NCBI RefSeq assembly: GCF_900107275.1
Contig: NZ_FNPI01000003.1
Location: 186,001 to 250,000, forward strand
DNA from: Evansella caseinilytica
GTDB lineage: Bacteria > Bacillota > Bacilli > Bacillales > Salisediminibacteriaceae
Length of the DNA: 64,000 nt
Direction: 5' to 3'
Made by a program: the position numbers and the translations under genes. The notes under the pieces are model-generated. The model did not search any database, was not told the DNA's origin, and saw only the letters and a program-made list of their open reading frames with translations. How positions within the stretch are numbered: position 1 is the stretch's first letter; each line of letters starts with the position of its first letter. Shown piece after piece: positions 17,846 to 31,583 of the stretch.

Positions 17846-19684
17846 TTAACCTGCATTCAGCACTTTGAATTGCGCTTTTACGAGCGAGTAGTACTCGCCT
17901 TTTTGCTGCATTAATTCCTCATGGTTTCCTTGCTCGATAATATTGCCATGCTCCAGCACGAAAATATTGTCCGCCTCCCGGATCGTCGACAGACGGTGAG
18001 CAATCATAATCGCCGTGCGTCCTTTCAGCAGCCGCTTTAACGCCGCCTGGATGATTTGTTCCGTTTCCGTATCGATGGAAGCCGTTGCTTCATCGAGAAT
18101 TAAAATTTGCGGATCAGCAAGCAAAGCTCGGGCAAAGGACAGCAATTGGCGCTCCCCAACAGAAAGGATGTTTCCTCTCTCTTCCACTTCGGTGAAGTAC
18201 CCGTTTTTCAGCTGCCTGATAAACTTGTCAGCGCCGACGGTTTTTGCCGCTTCTATTACCTGCTCATCTGTGGCAGCCGGGTTGCCGAAGCGAATATTAT
18301 CCATAATCGTACCGGAAAAAATAAACGTATCCTGGAGGACGATGCTCACTTTTTCCCGCAGGCTGTCCAGCGTAATATCCCGCAAATCAGTGCGGTCGAT
18401 GGTAACGCGGCCATTCGTAGGGTCATAGAATCGCGTGATTAAGTTGACAATCGTCGTTTTTCCGCTTCCCGTATGTCCCACGAGAGCGATCGTCTGCCCC
18501 GCCCGGATCGTTAAATCGATTCCTTTTAACGCTTTCCGCTCTTTGTCATAAGCAAATTCCACATCTTCAAACTTAATTTCACCTTTTACCTGCTTTAATT
18601 TTTTCGCTTTGGCTTTTTCCGGAACGGATGGACGCTCATCCAAAAATTCAAAAATACGCTCCGATGACGCCATCCCCACCAGCAATTGGTTATATACTTG
18701 GCCTAAGCGGGAAATCGGCTCCCAGAACATTCCAATATAAAGGGCGAAGGAAAAGAATTCCCCGATGGTGAGCGAACCGGTCTGAATGAGATGGACACCG
18801 TACCATAGAAGGATCGCTGTTCCGATAGCACCGCTCATTTCTACAAACGGACGAAAGATCGCATTTTTTTGCGTTGCGTCTCGCCACGCTTCATAGTTTT
18901 CCCCGTTCATCTTTTTGAAAAAGCCGATATTTTCTTTCTCTTGCGTGTATGACTGGGTCACGCGAATTCCTTGAATGCTCTCATTTAAATGCGAATTGAT
19001 CATCGATTGCTTCAGGCGGACAACCTGCCAGGAGCGGCGGATATTTCGGCGCAGCTTCGTCGAGATAAGAAACATCAGCGGCAGAACAATCATAATCGCC
19101 AACGTCAGCTGCGGGCTGATCATAAACAGCAGGAAGATAATCCCGAACAGCATGATCAAATCCATCAATAGATTAATAACCCCGTTTGTGAACAGGTCCT
19201 GCAAGGAATTGACATCATTTGTAATCCGCACCAGAATTGATCCGGCTGAGCGCTGGTCAAAAAAGCGGTGGGAAAGCCGCTGAATATGGTCAAACAAAGC
19301 CTTCCGCAAATCAAAAATGACAAGCTGCCCGACTTTATTCATATAAAAGATCCTGATGATGTTTCCGATCCAGGAAATTATATAAAGGCCAGCGAGAATA
19401 GCAACCATTATCCATAAGTAGTTTACATCCTTTTGTTCAATGATGTTGTCCAGCGCGTAGCTTCCGATAAGAACCGGGGCGATCAGCCTGACGGCAGTGG
19501 ACAACATCATCCCGATAACAGCAATCGGTATCAACGTTTTTGTATAAGGCTTCATATATCCGAAAAGCCGTAGCATCTGCTTCCAGTTAAACGGTTTTTC
19601 GATTGCCTGGTCCGTCGAGTAATGGAACCTTTTCAACGTACGCTCGGCTGCATTTTTTTCCTCTTTCGTATGTTCGTTTTCCAT
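17846..19684 (-). CDS. bmrD: Heterodimeric ABC exporter subunit, BmrD-like
   Basis: An ABC half-transporter with N-terminal membrane domain (six helices, about residues 40-340) and a C-terminal nucleotide-binding domain. Walker A is GHTGSGKT and Walker B ILDEATASID with the catalytic glutamate, but the signature motif is the non-canonical SVGERQ instead of LSGGQ. That pattern matches the BmrD (YheH) partner of B. subtilis BmrCD, a multidrug exporter. The 612 residues are shorter than B. subtilis BmrD. It follows the bmrC-like gene by 13 bp. Substrate is unknown here. Confidence 0.85.
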   Translation of the reverse strand: MENEHTKEEKNAAERTLKRFHYSTDQAIEKPFNWKQMLRLFGYMKPYTKTLIPIAVIGMMLSTAVRLIAPVLIGSYALDNIIEQKDVNYLWIMVAILAGLYIISWIGNIIRIFYMNKVGQLVIFDLRKALFDHIQRLSHRFFDQRSAGSILVRITNDVNSLQDLFTNGVINLLMDLIMLFGIIFLLFMISPQLTLAIMIVLPLMFLISTKLRRNIRRSWQVVRLKQSMINSHLNESIQGIRVTQSYTQEKENIGFFKKMNGENYEAWRDATQKNAIFRPFVEMSGAIGTAILLWYGVHLIQTGSLTIGEFFSFALYIGMFWEPISRLGQVYNQLLVGMASSERIFEFLDERPSVPEKAKAKKLKQVKGEIKFEDVEFAYDKERKALKGIDLTIRAGQTIALVGHTGSGKTTIVNLITRFYDPTNGRVTIDRTDLRDITLDSLREKVSIVLQDTFIFSGTIMDNIRFGNPAATDEQVIEAAKTVGADKFIRQLKNGYFTEVEERGNILSVGERQLLSFARALLADPQILILDEATASIDTETEQIIQAALKRLLKGRTAIMIAHRLSTIREADNIFVLEHGNIIEQGNHEELMQQKGEYYSLVKAQFKVLNAG

Positions 19685-19697
19685 TATTCTTCACCTC

Positions 19698-21449
19698 CTA
19701 CCTTGCTTCTTGCAGGAACAGATTGCGGTCTTGAAATTGAATGTCATATATTCGGCGGTACGGACCATCCTGCTTAATTAATTGTTCGTGCACGCCTCGC
19801 TCCACAATCTCGCCATTATCGAGGACGATGATTTCATCTGCATGCATCAGGGAAGAAATCCGGTGAGCAATGATGAAGGTCGTCCTTCCTTTCATCACTT
19901 CCCTGAATGCCTCCTGAATCTTTGCTTCCGTCTCCATATCCACCGCACTGGTGGCATCGTCCAGGATGAGAATGCTCGGGTTTATACAAATGGCGCGGGC
20001 AATGGCGATCCGCTGCTTCTGACCGCCGGACAGCCCCATTCCCCGTTCGCCGAGAATCGTATCGTAGCCGTTCGGCAGCTCCATGATGAAATCATGTGCC
20101 TGCGCTCTTTTCGCCGCATCGACGATTTGCTCCATCGTTGCCCCCGGCGCGCCGTAGGAAACATTGTCTTTGATGGAGGACGAGAACAGGAAAGACTCTT
20201 GCAGCACAACGCCGATGTTATGCCGGACGGATTTTAATGTATAATCTTTTAGCGGATGACCGTCGATCAAAATTTCCCCCCGGCTCGGCTCGTAAAAACG
20301 AGAGATAAGCTGGGTGATCGATGTTTTCCCCGAACCGGTGGCACCGATCAAACCGATCGTTTTTCCCGGAGGGGCATCAAAGGAAATATTCTTAAGCGCA
20401 AGCTCCTCCTCGCTTTCATAACGGTGGGTAACGTTGTTAAATTGCACATGGCCTTTCAGACGATCTGCCTCAATCGCACCCGGAGCATCAAAAATATCTT
20501 CCTTTTCATCCAGCACTTGCAACAGCCGTTCCCCGGATGCCTTCGATTGCGAGAACATGTTGACGATAAAACCAAGGTTCATCAGCGGCCCGATAATGTA
20601 CCAGACAAGGCTGAAAAACGCAACGAGCGCCCCAGGATTCAAGGTGCCTTCAATCACCTGCCAGCCGCCGTATCCGAGAAGGACGACGACACAGATGTGT
20701 CCGATGAGCTCCATGACCGGGAAATACTTTGCCCAAATGCCCGCCGTATTAATATATTGATGCTTGTAATCATTATTTTTTTCATCGAAACGGCCGATTT
20801 CATATGTTTCTTTCGATAACGACTTTACCGTGTTCATACCGCTGATATTTTCCTGCACCTTCGTTGTCATATCCGCAAACGAGCGGCGAATATTTTGGAA
20901 CGCCGGGTGAACCTTTTTGTCAAAACGGTATACCGTAATCACAAGAAACGGCAGTGCCGCAAGCGTCAGCAGCGCCAGTGTATGGCTGTAATAAAACATA
21001 ATTGCCGTGCTTAAACCGACGAGCATGAGCAAGTTGATTAACTGCGCACAGCCGAAAGACAAAAAGAAACGGAATCCCTCAACGTCCGCTGTCAAACGTG
21101 ACATGAGGTCCCCCGTCCGCGCGTTGTCGTAATATCGAAACGGCAGAAACTGCAGCTTGCGATACAACGCATTACGCAATTCATAAACAGATCGGATGCC
21201 AAAGAGATCGCCTAAGTATTGATGATAATAGGCAGCTACCCCTTTTAACGCGGTTAGAAGCAAAAATCCGATCGCTACGTAAGGAACGAGGTGGTAGTTT
21301 TGCAGGATGATAATGTGGTCAATCGTCACCTGCAACAGCACCGGATAAACTACTGTAAACGCTGTTACAGCCAGCAACGTTAAAATGGAAATAATAAAAT
21401 ACCTTTTGTACGGCCAGTAAAATTCCTTCAAGCGTTTGAATGTATTCAA
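19698..21449 (-). CDS. bmrC: Heterodimeric ABC exporter subunit, BmrC-like
   Basis: Partner half-transporter with six N-terminal membrane helices and an ATPase domain. Walker A is GATGSGKT, the signature a canonical LSGGQKQR, but Walker B ends in LDDATSAVD: Asp replaces the catalytic Glu. Together with the odd signature of its partner this gives one degenerate and one active ATP site, the hallmark of BmrCD-type heterodimers. An ATG at 21470 would place AGGGAGGTG inside the gene; that site is ideally spaced for the TTG at 21449, giving 583 residues as in BmrC. The location between pyrE and rqcH is not the B. subtilis location. Confidence 0.87.
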   Translation of the reverse strand: MNTFKRLKEFYWPYKRYFIISILTLLAVTAFTVVYPVLLQVTIDHIIILQNYHLVPYVAIGFLLLTALKGVAAYYHQYLGDLFGIRSVYELRNALYRKLQFLPFRYYDNARTGDLMSRLTADVEGFRFFLSFGCAQLINLLMLVGLSTAIMFYYSHTLALLTLAALPFLVITVYRFDKKVHPAFQNIRRSFADMTTKVQENISGMNTVKSLSKETYEIGRFDEKNNDYKHQYINTAGIWAKYFPVMELIGHICVVVLLGYGGWQVIEGTLNPGALVAFFSLVWYIIGPLMNLGFIVNMFSQSKASGERLLQVLDEKEDIFDAPGAIEADRLKGHVQFNNVTHRYESEEELALKNISFDAPPGKTIGLIGATGSGKTSITQLISRFYEPSRGEILIDGHPLKDYTLKSVRHNIGVVLQESFLFSSSIKDNVSYGAPGATMEQIVDAAKRAQAHDFIMELPNGYDTILGERGMGLSGGQKQRIAIARAICINPSILILDDATSAVDMETEAKIQEAFREVMKGRTTFIIAHRISSLMHADEIIVLDNGEIVERGVHEQLIKQDGPYRRIYDIQFQDRNLFLQEAR

Positions 21450-21471
21450 TCGATACACCTCCCTATACATT

Positions 21472-21615
21472 TTACGATTGAACGCAAACTACCCTTGTTT
21501 TGTATCCGTGTTTCGGCAGCGCCGATGATACAAAAAAGGTAACATTACTAATATATCGGTTTCCGAAGTATTTATCTATCCGACTTATTCCTTCTATTTG
21601 TTCATATCCACCCAT
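21472..21615 (-). CDS. Possible 47-residue leader peptide upstream of bmrC
   Basis: An uninterrupted 47-codon frame starts at ATG 21615 and ends with TAA 22 bp before the bmrC-like start. It reads through the hairpin at 21491-21540. B. subtilis bmrCD is controlled by translation of a leader peptide, BmrB, through transcription attenuation, so position and size fit. However, no good ribosome-binding site precedes this ATG and I cannot align it to BmrB, so this is a suggestion only. Confidence 0.25.
   Translation of the reverse strand: MGGYEQIEGISRIDKYFGNRYISNVTFFVSSALPKHGYKTRVVCVQS
21491..21540 (-). promoter_or_regulatory. Leader hairpin upstream of the bmrCD-like operon
   Basis: On the minus strand ACCTTTTTTGTATC pairs with GATACAAAACAAGGGT, enclosing an inner CGGC-GCT-GCCG hairpin. 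No T tract follows, so it is not a simple terminator. It ends about 40 nt before the start codon and could be an attenuation structure or operator. Confidence 0.5.
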
Positions 21616-21731
21616 TTTTTCGTCATTAAGGAAGATTCATTGGAAAAATACTATGTTTACTTTTTTTTTCATTCGTTTATTGCCTTATGCTCTGTTCCTG
21701 AAAAATATTTTTCAGATTGTTCAAAAAGTAG

Positions 21732-21788
21732 AAAAACAAAAAAGGCGTCTCAAAAGGCAAGGTTGTTGTTTACCTTTTGAGACACCCG
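21732..21788 (-). terminator. Intrinsic terminator of the pyr operon after pyrE
   Basis: On the minus strand GGTGTCTCAAAAGG pairs with CCTTTTGAGACGCC and is followed by TTTTTTGTTTTT. It lies about 170 bp after pyrE. The stem is the same palindrome that begins the repeat at 17420, here equipped with a T tract. Confidence 0.85.
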
Positions 21789-21955
21789 CGAATGCATGTC
21801 CTTCCTGCTTATCATGGACGATTCATTTCTATTCGCGTCCACCATCCGGCAGCTTTATTACTACATTTCGGGGCACGACAAACCCTTATTCAGCTGATTT
21901 GGAACCTGTTTGGAGCTGGAGATTCCGCTCCGCCTGACAGCCGTTGAGAAATCGC

Positions 21956-22590
21956 CTATCCTGTATGACGATTGCTCCACTCCTGCGGGTTTTCCCGCCA
22001 TTTTTCCAGCAGCAGCCGATCTTCCTCAGAAATTACCCCCAATGCGACAGCTTCTTTCAGCAATTCGGTATACGTTGTCAGCGACAGCGACGGGATGCCG
22101 GACTGAGCAAACTGCGCCTTCCCTTGCGCCAGTTCATACGTGAAAATAGAAGCAACGGCAAGAACCTTTCCTCCCGCTTCCTGCACGGCTTTTGCCGCTT
22201 GGATCGAGGAGCCGCCGGTGGAGATGAGATCTTCAATGACGACGACGTTCTTCCCTGCTGTCAAAGCGCCTTCAATGAGATTCTCTTTGCCGTGCCCCTT
22301 TGCTTTGGAGCGCACATAAATCATCGGCAAGTCGAGGCGGTCGGCGACCCAGGCCGCGTGGGGAATCCCGGCGGTTGCTGTTCCGGCGATCACCTCTGCT
22401 TCAGGATAGTTCGCTTGAATCATGGCGACAAAGTGAGCAATGATTTCCTTTCGCACATCTGGAAAAGACATTGTCAGCCGATTGTCACAATAAATCGGGG
22501 ACTTCATGCCGGAACTCCATGTAAACGGATCGTGCGGTCTCAAAGAGACTGCGCCGATGGATAACAAAGCTTCTGCGATCTTGTTTTTCT

Positions 22591-22594
<4 letters not shown>
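21956..22594 (-). CDS. pyrE: Orotate phosphoribosyltransferase
   Basis: Joins orotate and PRPP to make orotidine 5'-phosphate. The 212 residues carry the PRPP-binding motif VVVIEDLISTGGSS in the second half and YVRSKAKGHGKENLIEG forming the flexible loop. It overlaps pyrF by 4 bp (ATGA) and is the last gene of the pyrimidine operon, as in B. subtilis. Confidence 0.97.
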
Positions 22595-24993
<2,399 letters not shown>

Positions 24994-24997
<4 letters not shown>

Positions 24998-27900
24998 ACT
25001 GTTTGCCCCTTTTTCACTTTATTGGTTTGCCCCATCGCCTCCGCAGTGAAAGTGATTAATTCCAGCACTTCCAGCAACGCTTCGGCAGTATCCATCGACG
25101 TCAGACAAACAATGCCGTGCTCCACTGCCTCTCTGCGGATGCGGAAGCCGTCGCGGGCCGGCTGCTTCCCTTTTGTCAGCGTGTTGATGATAAACTGAGC
25201 CTGGCCGCGCTCAATGACATCCAGCATGTTCGGCGACTCGCCGCCGATTTTGGAAACGGTTGTCACCGGAATATTTTCCTCCTGAATCCGGCTCGCCGTC
25301 CCTTCCGTAGCCAGCAGATGATAACCGATGCGATGGAAGCGTCTTGCCAAATCCATCGCTTCTTCTTTATCTTTGTCCGCCATTGTGAAAAGCACCGTCC
25401 CGTGTGCCGGAATGTTCATCCCGGATGCTATCAGCCCTTTATAAAGCGCCTTTTCGAACGAATAATCCCGGCCCATTACTTCCCCCGTCGACTTCATTTC
25501 CGGTCCGAGTGTAATATCGACGCTCCGTAATTTCGCAAACGAGAACACCGGCACTTTGACAGAAACAATTTCCGGCTCCGGGAGGCACCCGGTCTCGAAG
25601 CCCTGTTCTGCAAGGGATTGCCCTAAAATTGCCTTCGTAGCCACGTTCGCCATGTTGACGCCGGTGATTTTGCTTAAAAACGGCGCGGTACGGCTCGACC
25701 TTGGATTCACCTCAAGCACGTAGATATCATCGCGATACACCACAAACTGAATGTTCAGCAAGCCGATAATTTGAAACCCTCTTGCCAAGCGCACGGTGTA
25801 ATCGATAATTTTTTGCTTCAGCTCGCCTTCAATCGTTTGCGGCGGATAAACGGCAATAGAATCACCTGAATGGACGCCTGCTCTTTCAATATGCTCCATA
25901 ATTCCCGGGATGACCACCGTCTCCCCGTCGGAAATCGCATCGACTTCGATTTCCTTTCCAAGTAAATAGCGGTCGATCAATACTGGGTGCTTTTCATTGA
26001 CCTTTACTGCCCGTTCCATATATTTCAGTAAATCCTGCTCATTGTAAACAATCTCCATCGCCCGGCCGCCGAGAACATATGATGGGCGCACAAGCACCGG
26101 GTAGCCGATGCCGTTGGCTATGGCGACAGCTTCTGTGACAGAAGTTGCTGTCTTGCCTTCCGGCTGTGGAATATCAAGCTTCTCCAGCATTTGCTCAAAC
26201 TTGTCCCTGTCTTCGGCCCGATCCATGTTCTCAAGCGTGGTTCCTAAAATCCGGACACCCTTTTCTTCCAAATCCGCCGCTAAATTCAGCGCTGTCTGCC
26301 CGCCGAATTGGACAATGACTCCTTCGGGATTTTCCTGCTCAATGACATGCATCACATCTTCTGGTGTCAACGGTTCAAAGTACAGCTTATCAGAAATTTG
26401 GAAGTCTGTTGACACAGTTTCCGGGTTGTTATTGATAATGATTGCTTCATAGCCTGCTTCACGAATCGCCTTGACGGTGTGAACCGTCGCGTAGTCGAAC
26501 TCGATTCCCTGGCCAATCCGGATCGGGCCGGAGCCGAGGACGAGGACGGATGGACGTTCCGTCTGCCGGGATTCATTTTCTTCTTCATACGTACCGTAAT
26601 AATACGGCGTTTCCGAAGCGAATTCCGCTGCGCATGTATCCACCATTTTATAAGCCGGCACGATGCTGTGCTGCTTTCGGAAATGCTCCACCTCCGTTGC
26701 CGTCGAACACAGCAGCCGGGCGATTTCGATATCGGAAAAACCGAATTGTTTCGCTTTCTTCATCGTTTGTACATCCCACGGTTTGGCTGCGATTTCCTTT
26801 TCCAGCCGCACGATCCGCTGAATCTGATACAAGAAGAACGGATCGATTTTTGTCATCGAATGAAGCTCATCGATATCGTAACCGAATCGCAAAGCTTCGG
26901 CGACGAGAATCAAGCGTTCATCATCCGCGAACACAAGCCGCTTCCGCAGCTCTTCATGAGAAATGTCCGGCTGTTTTTCAAAGCGCAGGTGATGCAGGCC
27001 CACTTCCGTCGAGCGCACAGCCTTCAGCAGTGATTCGGGAAGCGTGCGTCCGATCGCCATCACTTCACCGGTAGCTTTCATTTGCGTTCCGAGCTTCCGG
27101 TTTGCCGAATCGAATTTATCGAACGGCCAGCGCGGAATTTTCGTTACCACATAATCTAATGCCGGTTCAAAGCTCGCGTACGTCGTCAGGGTTATCGGGT
27201 TTTTACATTCATCCAGCTGATAGCCGACGGCGATCTTTGCCGACAGCTTTGCGATCGGGTATCCCGTTGCTTTCGACGCCAGGGCTGAGGAACGGCTGAC
27301 GCGCGGGTTCACCTCGATGATGTAGTAATTTTCGCTGTTCGGGTCAAGGGCAAACTGGACGTTGCAGCCCCCCTCGATGCCGAGAGCGCGGATGATTTTC
27401 AACGACGAATTCCTTAAGATCTGGTACTCCCGGTCCGTCAGTGTCTGGCTCGGGGCAACGACGATGGAATCCCCGGTATGAATCCCCACCGGATCAATGT
27501 TTTCCATGTTACAGACGACGATGGCCTGATCGTTTTTATCCCGCATAACCTCGTATTCGATCTCTTTGAATCCGGCGATGCTCTTCTCGATTAAGCATTG
27601 ATGAACCGGGCTGTGTCCGAGGCCGCTGGCAATCGTTTCTTTTAATTCTTCCTCATTGTATACAAGCCCGCCGCCGGTGCCGCCGAGCGTGTATGCCGGA
27701 CGGACAATCACCGGGTAACCGATCGCTTCCACGAACTGCTTTGCTTCCTCAAGTGAATGAACAATGTCGCTTGGCGGAACGGGTTCCTTCAGCTCATTCA
27801 TCAGCGCACGGAATTTTTCCCGATCCTCAGCCTGCTGAATGGCTCCCAGCTTTGTGCCAAGCAGCTCCACCCCATAGTCATCAAGGATGCCCGATTCAGA

Positions 27901-28206
27901 CAATTCCACCGCCAGATTCAGCCCGGTCTGTCCCCCTAAGGTTGCCAAAATGCCGTCCGGTTGCTCCTTGCGAATGACGCGGCTGACAAACTCCAAAGTA
28001 AGGGGTTCGATATAAATCCGGTCGGCAACCGATTCATCCGTCATGATCGTCGCCGGATTGGAATTGATCAAGATAACTTCGTAGCCTTCCTCCATTAATG
28101 CCTGGCATGCCTGTGTTCCGGCATAATCAAATTCTGCTGCCTGTCCAATGATGATCGGTCCGGAGCCGATGACAAGGATTTTGTTGATGTCGTTTCGTTT
28201 AGGCAT
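24994..28206 (-). CDS. carB: Carbamoyl-phosphate synthase large subunit (pyrimidine-specific)
   Basis: Makes carbamoyl phosphate from ammonia supplied by CarA, bicarbonate and two ATP. The 1070 residues contain two homologous ATP-grasp halves; both have the start [13 protein letters not shown] / [12 protein letters not shown] and the FEPLTPEDV or equivalent. The C-terminal about 140 residues are the allosteric MGS-like domain. In B. subtilis this gene is pyrAB. It overlaps carA by 8 bp. Confidence 0.97.
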
Positions 28207-29293
28207 TGGTAGTCCCCTTTCTCAGTGCTTGTTCTTGCAGCAACTGCTTAAACTCCTGAAATAAATCTTTCGCATCCTCCGGTCCCGGCGATGCTTCCGG
28301 ATGATACTGCACGCTGAACGCCGGAGCATACTTGTGGCGAATGCCTTCTACGGAACCGTCGTTGACATTGATATGGGTCACTTCCAGATCGGTATTGCTC
28401 AAGCTGTCTGCCTGGACAGTATACCCGTGGTTTTGCGATGTCAACGCGATCTGTCCGGTACGGATATTCTTCACTGGATGGTTGCTGCCGCGATGACCGA
28501 ACTTCATTTTTTCCGTTTTTCCGCCGCAGGCCAGGGCAAGCAATTGATGCCCGAGACAGATTCCGAAAACAGGGATATCGCCGATGATGCTCGTCAATGC
28601 GGCAATGGCTTCCGGCACGGATGTTGGATCTCCCGGTCCATTGCTGAGGACAACGCCGTCGGGCTTTAATGCGCGTATTTCGCTTGCCGTCGTGTTATAT
28701 GGCACAACGATGACCTCATATCCTTCTCTCACCAAATCTTTAACAATCCCTTTTTTGACGCCAAAATCAAGGAGGACAATTCGCTCTTTGCTGCCGGGGT
28801 TGATAAAACGGTTTTTCGTTGACACGCGGGCCACCTGATCAACCGGCAAATTTGTACGCTTTAATTCTTCGACGACTTCTGAAACATCCACGTCGGGAGA
28901 GCAAATTCTCCCTTTTAATGTGCCGGTGGTGCGAATCATTCTTGTAAGCTTGCGGGTGTCAATCCCTTGAATGCCCGGAATATCATGGTGCTTCAGCCAC
29001 TCATCAAGGGACAGATTCGCGCGGAAATGGCTCGGATACGCTGCGGCTTCCTTGACAATCATGCCGTGGATGCTCGGTTCAATGCTTTCAAAATCATCGC
29101 GGTTGATCCCGTAGTTCCCAATGAGCGGATAGGTCATCGTTACGATTTGCCCGCAATACGACGGGTCGGACATGATTTCCTGATAGCCGGTCATTCCTGT
29201 GTTGAAAACAACCTCTCCCGTCCTTTCCCGCTCGCTGCCGATGGCATCCCCTTTGAACAATTCCCCGTTTTCCAAAATCAAGTACCGTCTCAT
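28199..29293 (-). CDS. carA: Carbamoyl-phosphate synthase small subunit (pyrimidine-specific)
   Basis: Glutaminase subunit that feeds ammonia to CarB. The 364 residues have the N-terminal small-subunit domain ([20 protein letters not shown]) and a class I amidotransferase domain with the nucleophile in [13 protein letters not shown] and the catalytic His-Pro-Glu in YHPEASPGP. An earlier ATG at 29353 lies inside pyrC; GGAGGAG before the ATG at 29293 decides the start, which overlaps the pyrC stop by 1 bp. B. subtilis name pyrAA. Confidence 0.96.
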   Translation of the reverse strand: MRRYLILENGELFKGDAIGSERERTGEVVFNTGMTGYQEIMSDPSYCGQIVTMTYPLIGNYGINRDDFESIEPSIHGMIVKEAAAYPSHFRANLSLDEWLKHHDIPGIQGIDTRKLTRMIRTTGTLKGRICSPDVDVSEVVEELKRTNLPVDQVARVSTKNRFINPGSKERIVLLDFGVKKGIVKDLVREGYEVIVVPYNTTASEIRALKPDGVVLSNGPGDPTSVPEAIAALTSIIGDIPVFGICLGHQLLALACGGKTEKMKFGHRGSNHPVKNIRTGQIALTSQNHGYTVQADSLSNTDLEVTHINVNDGSVEGIRHKYAPAFSVQYHPEASPGPEDAKDLFQEFKQLLQEQALRKGTTNA

Positions 29294-30597
29294 CAATTGA
29301 TCTCCTCCATTTTCCAAGCTGTTTTTCCCGCCGTCACAGTCTGAACCGGCCAACCGGTCAAGACCTCATTGGCAAATGGCGTGTTTTTTCCTTTGGATAA
29401 AAAGGTATTGACATCCACTCGATTCACCATATCTAAATCGATGATTGTAAAATCAGCTGCCCTTCCTTCATCAAGCCGGCCGTACGGCAACCCGAACACC
29501 TCCGCCGGCATTACTGTCAGCCACTGGAGCAATTCATGCAGCTGACAGAAGCCTGTTTTTACAAGCTTCGTATAAAGAAGCGGAAAGGCGGTTTCCAGAC
29601 CGACAATGCCGAACGGCGCCGCTTCCATGCCCGCCGCTTTTTCCTCTGCCGTATGCGGGGCGTGATCGGTGGCGATAAAATCAATCGTTCCGTCCTTCAG
29701 GCCATCGAGCAATGCCTGGCGGTCTTCCCGTCCCCGCAAAGGGGGATTCATTTTATAATTCGTGTCATCTCTTTCCGGGATATCTTCATCGCACAAAATC
29801 AAGTGATGAGGTGTCACTTCCGCGGTCACGCGGATTCCCGCCCGCTTCGCATCTCGGATCACTCGAACAGATTCCTTCGTGCTGACGTGGCATACATGAT
29901 AATGGGCACCGGTTGCCTCCGCCAGCAGGATGTCCCGGGCAATATGAACCGATTCGGCAACAGATAATATTCCGGGCACACCGTAACGCTCGGAAAAGCT
30001 CCCTTGGTGAACCGCTCCGCCGTAAAGAAGGCTGTTGTCTTCACAGTGGGCGACAATCGCTTTGTTGAGCTTGGCTGCCTGCTTCATCGCTTCATACATT
30101 TTTCCGGCCTCCTGCACGCCGACGCCGTCATCGGTAAAAGCAAACGCCCCTGCTTCCGCCAGCTTTTCCATATCCGTCAGCTCCTTACCGGCTTGACGTA
30201 TGGTGATGGATGCATATGGCAGTACCCGGACATGCCCCTTTTCCTTCATGGCAGCGGCAATCGCAGTAAAATGCTCCACGGTGTCCGGTACCGGGCGGGT
30301 ATTGGGCATGGCGCAAACCGTTGTAAAGCCTCCCCTTGCGGCTGCGACCGTGCCGGTTTCAATCGTTTCCTTTTTCTCGCCTCCCGGCTCGCGCAAATGA
30401 ACGTGGATATCGACAAACCCCGGAGAGATCAAGCGGTGCCCGACATCGCTGACGTGATCGTATTGTGCTTCATCGACGCTGCCCCAGTTCTTGTGAATAG
30501 CAACAATCTTACCTGTTTCGGTATTGACGTGAAGATGAATTTCCTCTTTTTCTCCTGCTTCATTCACCCGGAATCCGTTTTTATATAACACGTTCAT
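29293..30597 (-). CDS. pyrC: Dihydroorotase
   Basis: Zinc amidohydrolase that cyclises carbamoyl-aspartate to dihydroorotate. The 434 residues include the metal-binding [10 protein letters not shown], a THE-GT-type [15 protein letters not shown] region written here as KKETIETGT, the metal His residues in AHCED and CHVS, and IATDHAPHT with the catalytic Asp. GGAGG precedes the ATG. It overlaps the end of pyrB by 17 bp. Confidence 0.96.
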   Translation of the reverse strand: MNVLYKNGFRVNEAGEKEEIHLHVNTETGKIVAIHKNWGSVDEAQYDHVSDVGHRLISPGFVDIHVHLREPGGEKKETIETGTVAAARGGFTTVCAMPNTRPVPDTVEHFTAIAAAMKEKGHVRVLPYASITIRQAGKELTDMEKLAEAGAFAFTDDGVGVQEAGKMYEAMKQAAKLNKAIVAHCEDNSLLYGGAVHQGSFSERYGVPGILSVAESVHIARDILLAEATGAHYHVCHVSTKESVRVIRDAKRAGIRVTAEVTPHHLILCDEDIPERDDTNYKMNPPLRGREDRQALLDGLKDGTIDFIATDHAPHTAEEKAAGMEAAPFGIVGLETAFPLLYTKLVKTGFCQLHELLQWLTVMPAEVFGLPYGRLDEGRAADFTIIDLDMVNRVDVNTFLSKGKNTPFANEVLTGWPVQTVTAGKTAWKMEEIN

Positions 30598-31489
30598 ATG
30601 TCATTTCCTCCTTTATATTCAACACATGCGCCAGTACTGCTTTTCGTACGAGAACGCCGTTTTTCATTTGTTTAAAAATTCTTGACCGCGGACATTCCAC
30701 CAGTTCACTCGCCAGTTCGACATCCCGGTTCACCGGTGCCGGATGAAGAATCACAGCATCCCGCTTCATCCGTTTTTCTCGTTCCAACGTCAGGCCGAAT
30801 TGCTGGTGGTATGCTTCCTTCTGCCAGATAACGGTGCCGTCATGGCGTTCCGTCTGAATGCGCAGCATCATCATGACGTCGGCGGCTTCCACGGCCTCAT
30901 CGATGGAAACAACATCACCTTGTGTGATATCTTCATCCATCCATGCCTGCGGTCCGGAAAAGGACACCTTTGCTCCCAGCTTCCGCAGAATATTGGCGTT
31001 TGTTCTTGCCACGCGGCTGTGACGAATGTCCCCGCAAATGACGACGTGAATTCCTTGAAAGATGAGAAATTCCTGTTGGATTGTCAGCAAATCGAGGAGG
31101 GACTGTGTCGGATGATCGCCGGCGCCGTCGCCGGCATTGACGACCGGTATCGAAATTCCTTCCAGCTCTTCGTAATATGCCTGCTGCGGATGACGGATGA
31201 CAACGGCTTGACACCCGATCATTTCCAACGTTTTCACCGTATCGTACAAGGTTTCCCCTTTTTGGACACTGGAAGAGCCAACATCAAAATGCAAGGTGTG
31301 CAGTCCAAGCTCTTTTTCAGCCATTTCAAAGCTGCACTTCGTTCGCGTGCTCGGTTCGAAAAATAAGTTGGCTACCGTAAGACAGCAAGGTGATTTCGCC
31401 GTTCGATACTTCTCCAACCGATTGGCATGGTTTAAGATGTTTTCGATCTGTTCCAAAGACAAATCGTCCAATGTTCTTAATTGCTTCAT
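30581..31489 (-). CDS. pyrB: Aspartate carbamoyltransferase catalytic subunit
   Basis: Forms carbamoyl-aspartate from carbamoyl phosphate and aspartate. The 302 residues show the carbamoyl-phosphate motif [13 protein letters not shown], the [13 protein letters not shown] loop, [14 protein letters not shown] and [12 protein letters not shown] 9 bp upstream (31498) is in frame, but GGAG spacing and orthologues favour the ATG at 31489 ([11 protein letters not shown]). No regulatory pyrI follows, as is usual in Bacilli. Confidence 0.96.
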   Translation of the reverse strand: MKQLRTLDDLSLEQIENILNHANRLEKYRTAKSPCCLTVANLFFEPSTRTKCSFEMAEKELGLHTLHFDVGSSSVQKGETLYDTVKTLEMIGCQAVVIRHPQQAYYEELEGISIPVVNAGDGAGDHPTQSLLDLLTIQQEFLIFQGIHVVICGDIRHSRVARTNANILRKLGAKVSFSGPQAWMDEDITQGDVVSIDEAVEAADVMMMLRIQTERHDGTVIWQKEAYHQQFGLTLEREKRMKRDAVILHPAPVNRDVELASELVECPRSRIFKQMKNGVLVRKAVLAHVLNIKEEMTYERVI

Positions 31490-31549
31490 TTTACCCACTC
31501 CTCATCTGATTTTTCCTTCAAAGAACTGTCAGAAGTCTCCGGCTCATCT

Positions 31550-31576
31550 TTGCTCCAAAAGATCACTTTTTGAACA
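31550..31576. repeat. Shrunken copy of the GTTCAAAAAG palindrome upstream of pyrB
   Basis: GCTCCAAAAGATCACTTTTTGAACAA keeps both arms of the palindrome but lacks most of the loop and inner stem of full copies. It lies between the pyrB attenuator and the pyrB start. Confidence 0.5.
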
Positions 31577-31583
31577 AATTCTA

